A stretch of DNA of 64,000 nt from assembly GCF_000340215.1 (NCBI RefSeq), contig NW_006921536.1, positions 2,519,016 to 2,583,015 of the forward strand, read 5' to 3'. The notes beneath the pieces were generated by a model. The model was not told the origin of the DNA. It did no database searches and saw only the letters and a list, made by a program, of their open reading frames with translations. A program made the translations under genes and the position numbers. Origin of the DNA: Pseudocercospora fijiensis CIRAD86. Its lineage: Eukaryota > Ascomycota > Dothideomycetes > Mycosphaerellales > Mycosphaerellaceae. Within the stretch, counting starts at the first letter, position 1. Every line of letters starts with the position of its first letter. Below, piece by piece: positions 1 through 10,360 of this stretch.

Positions 1-358
1 GAACGACGGATGCATGATTTTAGCCTGAAATCAAAGATTTCGAAACCCAAAGTCCGAGATCTGGAACAGCGCGGAGAAGAAGTCAGGGAGTGGGTGTGGT
101 ATTTGAATACTACGGGACGGGTATTTATGCTTTGCTCAAGCATGTTCTGCCGACGAATTCTAGGAGAGCTCGGGATTATAGTATCGACTTCTGATCAGCC
201 TTGTCGGACCGGTGTTGCTCGAGGCTGTTTCTGTTCTTGCTGTTTTCCATCTAACCATTTCTCCATTCGTCTCAAAGGTCCTAAAGCCCAGGCCAGACAT
301 ATGGATCGTAGAAATCGTCGTCTTCTTCGAAGTCGTCGTCAGAGTCGTTAGGATCGTC

Positions 359-1774
359 CTAGTCACCCCATGTAGTCACCTCATTCGCCCATGAATCTGA
401 GTTGCCCAGAAGCTCAGCAACTGTCATGTTTCCATCGCTTTCGATCCACAATACTTCATCCTCTGGGTCGGCGCGAATTTCAGTGATACGGGCGCCATCG
501 TTAGTTGCCAATTGTCTAGCCCAAAAACTGTCGAGCTTAAGTACTTTGCTCATATGACTGAAGACTTCGTGCCAGCTACGGTCGCTGGATAGGACACTGT
601 CCAATTCAAGATGTCGTAAAGTCTCGGCTTGAGATTGCAGTACTTGACAAAGCGAGTCTGCCGAGCAAAATCCTGATCCCAGACGGAGTGTTGACAATCT
701 CATCTTTCCCACTGCTTGGTGGAGCGCATCGAGGCCATCGAGACCCCGTGCGCAGATCGCCAGATCCCGCAAATTGACCGCGAGATGTAGCATATCTCCA
801 AGACCTCCCGATTGCGAGACCGCAACCAAATCGTCCCAAGGCGCAATGGTCAAACTCAGACTGCTGAGGTTGGCCCAGGAGACTCGCATCTTCACCAGCT
901 TATCCGCCGACACGTCGGTAAATAATTGGTCGATATGCAAGGCAGAAACCGGCGGGCGAGCGACATGAAGCTCCACAATCAGCTTCGGGAACTCCGACAT
1001 GACTTGATTGATGTCTTTGGTGACAGACTCGGTTTCGTCACTCCAGATGTTGACTTTTGATGCCCAAGGCCACACACTCTGGTGCAGATGCCTCACGCCG
1101 TAGATGCCCCTAGTGCTAGACCACAGGGTCCTGAGTTCCACTTGCGGATCTACGGAATGAGCTTTCATATGTGACCTGGGTGTCCCACCAGTCCAAACTT
1201 CCGTGTTCAACTTCACGGAAAGCGTGAACCCGAATGCAGCTAAGTTACGGAAGATTTCGAGTAGCAGAGTCGGTTGACAAATTTCCAATTGCTTCCTCTC
1301 TTCAGTGTACCATGACTTGGCATTCTTCTCTCGCGGGTCAAGACTCTCGTGATGGCCGTCTCGCACGATGCGAATTGCGACTAGCTCCACGGTGCGAATA
1401 TGGCGTGCCAATACTGGGGTTTGGCTTATGTCGCGGAGAACTTGCAGGGAGGATGTCGTCAGTGCATGGCGTCTAGAAGAGAAGAAACGTTCGGCAAAGA
1501 TGTCCCGAGTATCATTGGAGAGTATGCGACAGACCTGGCGAAGAGCGATGAGGACTCGGCGATCGAGGTATCCGGCGATTTCGATGTGTAGCTCCGCCGC
1601 GAGCGCTTGTAGATTGGCGTTCTGCGAGTCCATATTTGAGGCGACCATCGTGGTGGAGGAGCAAGGCAACGGAATGTCGAGCTTTGTCATTGGATCTGTC
1701 ATGGTTGGGAGTCGTTGGTTCTGGTCGAGCTTCGTCGAACAGTCCAAATTGAATTGAGGTGCAAGAAAAAGCAC
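359..1774 (-). CDS. F-box-like protein, probably cut short by an in-frame TAG
   Basis: A single open frame of 471 codons. After a Gln/Ser-rich start, residues about 55-90 read as an F-box-like segment (LAAELHIEIAGYL, then LRQVCRIL), the part that in this family binds Skp1 of an SCF ubiquitin ligase. The rest has scattered leucine-rich stretches (LSLTIAP, LRHLELDS) but no domain I can name. A second ATG at 1702 (MTDPMTK) could be the true start. The stop is unusual: after TAG at 361-359 the same frame stays open for 25 more codons with a strongly acidic, aromatic tail (DSDDDFEEDDDFYDP) and ends at TAG 283-281. That tail looks like the original C terminus, so the gene may carry a nonsense mutation. 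Its start lies only 65-137 nt after the stop of the NACHT-ankyrin gene on the same strand. The function is by family only. Confidence 0.6.
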   Translation of the reverse strand: MLFLAPQFNLDCSTKLDQNQRLPTMTDPMTKLDIPLPCSSTTMVASNMDSQNANLQALAAELHIEIAGYLDRRVLIALRQVCRILSNDTRDIFAERFFSSRRHALTTSSLQVLRDISQTPVLARHIRTVELVAIRIVRDGHHESLDPREKNAKSWYTEERKQLEICQPTLLLEIFRNLAAFGFTLSVKLNTEVWTGGTPRSHMKAHSVDPQVELRTLWSSTRGIYGVRHLHQSVWPWASKVNIWSDETESVTKDINQVMSEFPKLIVELHVARPPVSALHIDQLFTDVSADKLVKMRVSWANLSSLSLTIAPWDDLVAVSQSGGLGDMLHLAVNLRDLAICARGLDGLDALHQAVGKMRLSTLRLGSGFCSADSLCQVLQSQAETLRHLELDSVLSSDRSWHEVFSHMSKVLKLDSFWARQLATNDGARITEIRADPEDEVLWIESDGNMTVAELLGNSDSWANEVTTWGD

Positions 1775-1839
1775 GTGCCACCGGCTTGTTCCGAATGAGA
1801 AGTGAAGGCAAGTCGGAGCGCAACATCACTTTCACAGGA

Positions 1840-4800
1840 TCAATCAACATCCGCTTCAGACTCCGGCGCTGATGCTCTCTCAAAAGGAGAAGGAGTCCTA
1901 CTGTGAAGCAGTAGAGCGGACGCACCCAGGCGTTGTGCGTGATCTGTGCGGAGCGAAAATGGAGTCCGCAGAATCATCGACATTCGACTTCCTTGGCTCT
2001 TCTCAATGGGTGGTTCCTGGTCATTCGGCGCGATAATTATCTTGTCATTGGCCTCAAATCTGCTGACCACGCTCCAGCCATCAAAGTCGTTCTCTCTTTC
2101 TATGTCACTAGCGTATTCATAATCGTCTTGGCTATCACCGTCGTGCAACTCTGTTCCTTCACCGGCTGATCTCGGACGACGCAGATAGCTTGATGAAGAG
2201 AAAATGTGTCGTGATCCTGGCCAACGGGTGACGGTCCCATCACTTTCCAAAGAATCTAGACTCCAGCGTCGATTGACCAGTGGTTGGGGACTTTCCGATG
2301 TTTCGTCGTCATCCCACGGCGCCCGGTCGTCAACAAGCCAAGGGGCTTTCGTCTTCAGCCGTAACCGCTGATGCAATGTATTTCGATAGGCCACCGGAGG
2401 CTGAAATATTGGTCTGGGAGTCATCGGTGTCCAGTCTTCCGCAAGCAGGCGTTGTCCAAGCTCATTAGTCCATCTGATGTAAATTTGCCGTCTGTCCTGG
2501 GATTGGTTGGTGCTTTCCGCTTCAGCCTGAGTATCTGTCTCTGCAAATGCACTGTGCCACTGGCTGAACTCATCCATGTAGTAGAAGTTCTGGGTTGTAC
2601 TTTCTTTTGGAAGGTCAATTCTGTACGCCTCGACCCAAGACTGGTACAGGTTTCGGACTTGATATCGTGCTAATATGCGTGCCGTAGTATCGCTGGTAAC
2701 AACGAAAGGAGATGGCAGAACGTCAACATTGAACCCAGCATTCAGTATTGCCTCAACAACGCCAGAAGTCTCCGCGGTGTACTTTATTGCATGTTCCAGT
2801 AAGTTGCTCTGCTCCTGGATCTGCTCATTGATCGGCGCGTTGGCAGACAACAGCAAATGTGCGATATCATCTGCGTAACCCCGAATTGCTGCATGGAGAG
2901 GTGTGTCATTTGTTCGACGTCCCCGACCAAGTGTGGCTCCTGCATCGATGAGTGCCTCGATTGACTCAACGCGCTTCAGAAATATGGCACGATAGATAGC
3001 AGCGTATGTCCCCGGCTCGATCAGATCAGGATCGCCTCCTGCCTGGGCAATCAGTCTCACGCAGTTTGCGTGGCCTTCGCAAGCGGCGCGTTGGATTGCC
3101 GTTCCACCATACTTTTCTCCTAGCAGGTTTGGGTCTGCTCCGGCGTCCAATAGATCCTTAATAATGCCCTGGTAGCCCCCACCAGCGGCCTGCTGCAGAG
3201 CGGTGCCTGATATCGGCACGTAGTTTGGACTCGCTCCCTTCGCCAATAGCAGTTTCACAATCTGCTCATAGCCATTATTCGATGCGCGCTGCAGTGGCGT
3301 TCCTACTGCAAATAGGCTGTGATCTGCATCACGTTCAAGTAGCAAGGACACAATTTCAGTATGACCACGAAAAGACGCTTGCTCCAGCGCTGTTCCCATC
3401 TTCCCGCAGATGAAGTCGATGTTTGCACCGCCGTCGACGACACATTGCGCAACATCAGTGTTACCGGCTCGCGAGGCTGCGACCAGAGCGACTGCAAGGT
3501 CACTCGCAAATTTCGACCAGTGGTTCTCCTGATGCACTATACGTTTCACGGTGTCGATAAGCCCTTCATGGCTCGAAAGAACAAGTCCAAAGCCAGCGAC
3601 CGAACTATGACTGGCGAATACTGGGTCGATGGTTAAGTTGCGGTCCAGGTCACCGTCCAGGTTTACCTTGCGGTTGCTATACATCGGAGAAGCCATAATA
3701 GGAAATGCAGCAATGTACCGTAGAAATCGTGCGGCTTCGCGCGTGCAGAATAATAGGAATTGAAGAGCCTGACCAGCTTTCTGCGGTAAGCGCGATGGCT
3801 CAACGCGGCGTTGATGCTCTACCCATCGGATCGAGTACGTGAGAAGCGGAAAGTGCGCCCACACAGAGAGATATCCGTCTGCTAGTGTTGATTGAAAGGA
3901 AAACTGATCCAGTTCTGAACCGTAAATTTCGCTTGATAGCATCTCTCGCGGAGCTGGACGCCTGCCGTCGGCATTGAAATGGACAGCCTTTGACTCTCCG
4001 TCGTGCTCGTATCTGTCAGGCCGACAGGCATGCAGTATATAAGCAACGCAGCTTTGCGCAATCGTGGCGTGACTGATTTCTTCCACCAAGAAAAAACTCG
4101 CAGCGGCGCTTTTCTGTATACGTATGGATACGAGATACTCTTTAACTGAGTAATGACCGAGAGTAACTTCTCGTGCGGAGTCAAGCTTTGCATCACTCTG
4201 TGACTGGATGAGCGATGTCATGCCTAAGAGAAGCTCTTTGATAGCGTCTCGTCCGGTCTCCTGCAAATAGCAATCGGTTTCGGCGGTCACGAGACAAGCT
4301 TCTCGCAGCTCTTGTAGTTTTAATGGACGGACTGAAAAGGCCAGCTATTCCATTGCAATCCTGACTTCTTGAATACCATCGTATTGGACCAGAATCCTTT
4401 CGTACGTTTCATCGAGTGTCTTTGGCAAGTCACTAAGAGCACGGGAGACATAGTTCGGCGTCAGGAGCTTCAATTGCTTGATCTGATCAAGCTGACAAAA
4501 GACCCAGCGAAACCTGTTTGAGTCAGCGAGGAAATCACACAAGCATAAAAGTTCCTCTTACATCCCATCCGCTTTCTCGGCAAGCGTGCACTTGATATCA
4601 TTCTTCGTGCTTTGATCAAGAGACGACAGCTTTTGGTGTCTTTCCATCTCCGTGTTGACATAACGCATGATGTCGTCGTTGACCGGCTTTACCTCAATCG
4701 CGACAATGCTGTCACAAAGCTGACTCATGAAAACCTCGATATCGGACTCTTGGCGACTGGTAATAAGCATTTTGACATGTTCATGTTCATCAACAGTCTT

Positions 4801-5616
4801 TTTCAAACCTTCCATGACATCCTTCCTTAGATCGCCAGTTTCAGGACTCTCATCCAGACCGTCCAGCACAAGATACGCCGATTCTTTGCAGGAGAGGAGA
4901 TCGTGGAGTATGAATTCGAGGTCCTTGGGGTGCTTATGATTTCGTGCACGTGCAGCTCGGAGATCGTCGTACACGGGCGCTATATCCAACTTGTCGACTG
5001 GCCAGTCTAGAATGTCAGGATGGGGCCCGTCGTCCTCTTGTCTGCTGTTCAGTATGGCTGCTCGGCTTTCAAGGAGCTTGAATATGCCGTCTGCCTTCTT
5101 CCAGGTGGCGAAAAGTAGCTGAGATATAGTGGAGAGCAGCCAGGCTTGGTAGCTTTGCTTTGCAACATCACGGAATGAAAAATAAAAGTAGGCAAAGCCA
5201 ATGCCTTGCTTCCCTGATAAGTGACGCGAGATGTGCTCGATGACCATGGAACACAGAGTTGTCTTGCAGCATCCAGCCTTGCCGTGCAGCCACAGAATGC
5301 GAGAAGCTGCTGTTAGCCAGCTCGAAAACTTTTCGCCGTCCAGAAACCATCTCCCGGTCCCGGGTTCGTGTTTCTTGTAAGATTCGTGATGAGTAAAGCT
5401 CGCATCAGGAGCAGCAAGCCAATTGATAGTGTCATTGATCGTGTCTCTCACGTCTCGAGCGCGATCGACCCTGATTTTGATAGTCCTTTGCTGCTGCTCG
5501 AGCTCCGTACGTTCAGCATAGTGGTGATGGACGTTGCCATATTGCACTCTTGCATTACCGCTGGCGACATTGCCTTGGAAGTACTGGGTGGACGTGGACG
5601 ACTCTGCCAGCGCCAT
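1840..5616 (-). pseudogene. NACHT-ankyrin NLR-like (STAND) gene with one in-frame stop
   Basis: Two exons, 5616-4562 and 4513-1840, joined by a 48-nt intron (GTAAGA donor, CTGAC branch, CAG acceptor), give a 1,243-codon frame. Residues 11-33 hold a HET-s-like amyloid motif. The NACHT NTPase follows with Walker A GKAGCCKTT (about residue 115), Walker B LVLDGLDE and the usual FRWVFCQLDQI at the exon junction. About residues 657-970 hold ankyrin repeats (for example GTALEQASFRGHTEIVSLLL), then a charged low-complexity tail. Fungal proteins of this build are signalling ATPases for non-self recognition and cell death. Codon 408 is TAG where relatives have Trp (AME-stop-LAFSV instead of AMEWLAFS). 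The frame continues unbroken for 835 codons, so only this one change breaks it. A truncated 407-residue NACHT product, readthrough or an intact allele elsewhere are all possible. Confidence 0.8.
5518..5586 (-). other. HET-s-like amyloid signalling motif (HRAM-like) at the N terminus of the NLR-like protein
   Basis: Residues 11-33 of the NACHT-ankyrin protein are short, Gly/Asn-rich and alternate polar with hydrophobic residues. The core ARVQYGNV is nearly the same as ARVQLGNV in the first amyloid repeat of Podospora HET-s. In fungi such motifs sit at the N terminus of NLR-like receptors and at the C terminus of a HeLo-domain effector, and pass the signal by amyloid templating. No HeLo gene is visible in this window, so a partner would be elsewhere. 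The assignment rests on motif likeness from memory. Confidence 0.5.
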
Positions 5617-5790
5617 CGTTTTGGATCATAGGCATAGTGTTGAAAGAGTCTGGATCCTTTGCGGGAGAAGCTCGCTCCGTGGAATGCTGGATTGCATATG
5701 AGACGGGCATAGTATGCTTCAGTAGAGGTTGACGCAGATTTGGTGAGGTCTGACGTGCGGCTGAGGGAAGGGAGAAGCGAGATGGCGTTG

Positions 5791-5839
5791 TATGGCGTAT
5801 GGCGTATGGCGTATGGCGTATGGCGTATGGCGTATGGCG
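5791..5839. repeat. Seven perfect copies of the heptamer TATGGCG
   Basis: A 49-bp perfect tandem array lies 175 bp upstream of the NACHT-ankyrin start codon, in its promoter or 5' leader. The unit is 7 bp, so copy-number changes would be out of frame if it were translated; no frame through it looks coding. Confidence 0.95.
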
Positions 5840-5891
5840 TCTCGCCTGAGCATTGTAGCGTGGCTTGGGGCACATGCATGCACGTGATGGT

Positions 5892-6007
5892 TGTTACGGA
5901 ACAAGGAAGTAACGGTCCAGGGGCTGGCTGACTAATGGGGCGACGGCCTACCTTTGTAATTAGCCTTCCTCCTCTATATAATTATTATTAATCTCAACTT
6001 TATAACA
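5892..6007 (+). repeat. 5' LTR of the first chromovirus
   Basis: 116 bp, TG...CA termini. Compared with the 3' LTR it carries five extra C-to-T changes, all in CpA context (for example TTATTATTAAT against TCATCATCAAT). Confidence 0.95.
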
Positions 6008-7379
6008 ATTAGTAGCTTCGCTTATACTAAACCCTCGCGCTACTAGGAGTTATTTAAGACGCTACTAGGACGAGGCAACTAGATCGGGGCTAAGCCGACT
6101 AAGAGCCTAACTACTTCCCCTTACTATATTGCGACCGTGTATACGGAGCAACGTATATCTATATAAACCCTATAGACGACAACCGCGCTTTCGCTATATA
6201 TGCGCGAACTAACCGGATTACTAACGCGGAGGTTAGGTCTTATCTAGGACGCTTTCTATAGGACTTCTAGGCGATAGAGACCTATCCCCCTAAGTAGCTC
6301 GACTTACTAGTATACCGACAGCCTATATAGAACTCGTTCCTATAGTTCTATAGAAGAAGGTATAGGCTAAATTTACTATTAGCGACTACTATAGTAAGTA
6401 GGTCTAGAAGGTACTTATCTATAAAGGGGAAGTTACCTTCTAAGCTAAGGGCAGCTGCCTCTAGATTATAACAGCCTCTACGGCAATCGCCTAACATAAT
6501 AATAATAATAGCGACCTCTATAGTAAGTATACGACCTTCGACTACGTCGACAACTTAATCTATAATAGTAACTATATAGGTAACAAGCGTCTAGCCTCCT
6601 ACTATAGCGGAATAAGGGGACGCTATTTCGGCGGAAATAATAGCCGCTATTTAGGCGGCAGTTGCCTAGGTACTAGTAGGCTAGGCTTCTATAGTAGGCA
6701 ACGGAAATAGAAATAGTACGCCTATCTTTAACGAGGCTAGCAACCTAGACCGAATGCGGGACTAGGAAATTAGCTTCTTCTAGCTAGACCTACCGAAGGG
6801 AGACGACGACCTAAGTGTCGTAGGATCCGATACCTTCTTCTAAGATGTTAATATCTTTATTAAACGACTTAAGGATATTATAGCGTATCGTAGTAACGAT
6901 CGAGTTAAGTCTAGAATCCCCGTACTACTACGAGGAACGGCCTTAACCTAGTATACTAATACGCTTAACAACCTAGCGAAACAGGGCCTTCGCTACGTAC
7001 TAGGTCTAGACTATTAGTTTACGACGCTGCGAGAGAACTTCTAGACGCTACTATCCGAGTTGCTAAACGAGCTAACGCGGCTTAAATATACGTTATTAGA
7101 CGTAGGCAACCGACGTAGCATAGATACCTACCTTAGCGAGGTAATACGCTATATACGTAACGCCGGCCTAGTTAATAAGAGCTAGCAGCTAACGTATATA
7201 TAGAACGGCATCGATATAGAGCTGCGACGTAGCATTCGGCTACTAAGAGAAGAGGACACTATTGTGTTATTTAGACAGAGGCTTAAGGAAGAGCAACCGG
7301 CGTAGGCTAAACTAGTACGACTAAGGACGAATATCCTAGACGAAGGAACTAACACCTTTTAGGTTCCCTACGTTCGTAG

Positions 7380-10135
7380 TCTAGAAGGAATTAAAGAACG
7401 GCCGCAAAGGCAGAGCGGTTATCGATATCCGTAGACTTAACCGCATTACGATAACAGACGTCTATCCGATGCTGCTATAGGGCGACGTTTTAGCCGCTAT
7501 CTAAGGCGCTAAATTTATCTCGACGATCGATATAAAGTCGTTCTTCTACTAATAGTTAGTAAAAGCGGAAGACCGATACAAGCTCTTAGTAGTCTCCTAT
7601 AGAGGCTAGGAAATGTATAACGTCGCCGTAATAGGCTATAAGAACGCGCCGCCCTACGTATAGCGACAAATCGATAGGATCCTACGAATAGAAGGACTTA
7701 ACGGGTTCGCTAAGGCTTTTATTAACGATATCGTAATTTATAGTAAGACACTAGAGGAATACCTACGCTATCTTAATTAGGTGTTCGATGCCTTAAACCG
7801 ATACTAGCTAACTATAGCATCTAAAAAGGCTTTTATCGGATACCTATCGATCTAGCTACTAGGGCAACGAGTCGACGCCTTAGGTACCGCAACGCCGGCC
7901 GACAAACTAGCGGCTATTACTAAGCTTAAGTTCCTACAAACGCTAAAGGACCTAGAGTACTATCTTAGGCTAACTAGGTAGCTAAGAACGTATATTAAGT
8001 ACTATACTTAACTAGCGGAACCGCTCTAGAAGATAAAGATAGAGAGGCTTAAGGGAGCGCCTACTACTAGCTAGGCATATCGACACTATATAGTAACGAT
8101 ACTAATCGAGGAAACGGAGGAACGACTAGCTGCGTTTTAAGCCCTATAAGAGGCCTTTGCTAAGCTAACGATACTGCATTATTTCGCGAGATACCGGCCG
8201 CTATATATCTATATCGACGTGTCTAAGAAACGAGGCTTCGGCGCAATAGTAGCCTACGTCGAGGGCGACGCTATTACTAAAAATCCTAGTAGGACAAAGA
8301 CGCAACTAATTTTGTTTTTGTTAAAGACTCTTTCTAGTATAGAGCGACGGTACTAGCCGACCGAATTAGAGGTCGCCTACCTAGTATAGACGATTAAACG
8401 CGTGCGATAGATAGTCGAGGCATACGAGTTAGTAGTAACGGTACTTACGGATTACGCGGCAACGCTAGGGATCGTAAGCTAGACTGCCTTAACTTCGTTA
8501 TTAGTTAACAAGCTTAATAACCGACTAACGAGATCGTCGCAATATCTTTCCCTTTTCCTACTAAAGGTAGTCTATAAGCTAGGGCGAGAACATATCGTAC
8601 TAGACGCCTTATCGCGCCTAGAAACGACAGACGATTATCTCCCGAAGGGCGACGTATTCGACGAACTAGTTTATAGAGTAATAATACTAGAAATAGACGA
8701 CGCATTTAAGCAATAGCTTATCGAAGCATACGAAGAAGATAAATACTAGAGCAATATTAAAGCTATAGTACAGAACGCGGAACTAGGCTCTACTAGCTTC
8801 TTAGTCGACGACGAAGGCCTAGTATAGCTTAATAAGCCCTATTTAGGCGACCGACGATTGTGTATCCTAAAGGCATTAGAGGGTAACATTTTTAGTAGCG
8901 TATACGATAACTAGTACTATATCGGTTTTTACCGTACCTATGCCCGAGTAAATAACTAGTACTATATCCGGAAACTAGCTAAGAGACTAAAAAAGTATCT
9001 AAGTTACTATTAGGACTGCTTAGAGTTGCAGACTAAGCGACACAAGCCGTATAGGTCCTTAAACCCTATACTGTCCCCGCTAGTACCCTTCTATACGATT
9101 ACGATTAACTTTGTAGTATCCCTTTCCGCTTAGGAAACTAACGCTATACTTATAGTAACGGATAAGTATACGAAATAGGTACTCCTAATTACTAGCAACA
9201 ATGCGTACTTAGCGGAGGCTTAGGCTAACCGCTTACTCGACGAGCTATTCCGATGCAATTAGGGCCTACCGACCGTAATTATCTCCGATAGAGACCCGAA
9301 GTTTACGTCCGAGATATAGAAGGCTATTTTTAAGCGGATAAACGTTAAGCTTCTAATAACGACTGCCTATTACCTACAGGCTAATAGCTAGTCTAAGAGA
9401 ACGAACTAGACCGTCGAGATTGCCCTACGATACTTCCTTACCTAACATTCTAATAGAGATCTAGAATTAGAATACGCAACGCCGTATATATAGCTAGTTC
9501 TTAACAATTTAGTTAACGCCTTAACTAGTATATTACCGAACTAGGTGTTAATAGGTTTTAACCCTAGGGAACTAGCCTAAATAGTAACGACTAGCGCGAC
9601 GGATTTAGTAAAGGAACGGGATATCTACCGAGCTAAGGCGGAGAATAATATCGCCTATATATAGGCCGCTATAAAGCAACGGTACGACTCTTAGTACGTA
9701 GCTTAGAAGCCTGCAGTAGGCGATATAGTCTACTTACGGCTTAAGAATTACGCTATCCCTAGAGTTAGCAACCGAAAGCTTATACCTCTAAGGATCGGGC
9801 TATATAAGGTAACGAAGGTTATAAGCACTAGACTAGCCTACTAGATTAACCTGCTAAAGACGTAGAAGATATACCTAGTAGTCTCGATTACGGAACTCGA
9901 GCCGCACCCTAATACTAAGGATCCGTATAAGCGAGTAACGAAGCAACCCTTAAGGATACGTATCGAATAGGGAGACGCCCTACTAGAAATAGAAGCGCTA
10001 AGAGACCGACGAGTCCGACGAGTCGGTCGGTATAGGAAGGAGGTTGTAGAATATCTAGTTAGATAGAAGAACGTAGAAGCTAGAGCTAATAAGTAGGTAC
10101 GAACGGAAGGCATTCTACTAATAATAGTAAAGGCC
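7380..10135 (+). pseudogene. Decayed pol of the first chromovirus: RT, RNase H, integrase, chromodomain
   Basis: One reading frame carries all domains, broken only by TAG/TAA and scattered substitutions. Reverse transcriptase (about 7405-7840) shows DIRRLNRITITDVYP, FISTIDIKSFFY and a damaged active site INDIVIYS where FxDD is expected. RNase H (about 8160-8640) shows YIDVSKKRGFGA and GREHIVLDALSRLE. Integrase (about 8900-9480) has a degenerate zinc-binding part, TITINFVVSL (first catalytic Asp now Asn), and VIISDRDPKFTSE. The end of the frame (about 9960-10120) matches a chromodomain (VVEYLVR-stop-KN). A gag/protease region must lie in 6010-7380 by position, but I cannot recognise it with confidence. 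Confidence 0.85.
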
Positions 10136-10360
10136 TACGATCGTCGCTACCGCTAGGATAGTAACGGAGCATTATATAACAGACTTATCTTATATGCATT
10201 TCCTCTCGCGTAGCTTCTACGTAGTTCGCTTTACTTCTATAATAGGTAGGAGCGCGTATACTAAGCTTGCGCGTACACTAAGTTCACTTTATTTCAAAAC
10301 AACTTCGCTATAGTAACTTTACTATAATAATAACTTTCCGCGAACACATTGCTATCGCTA

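Noticed and set aside
4345..4542. A second intron in the NACHT-ankyrin gene that would remove the TAG
   Set aside because: The only GT...AG pairs around the stop give about 32 nt or less, below any intron seen here, and the coding frame is already continuous.
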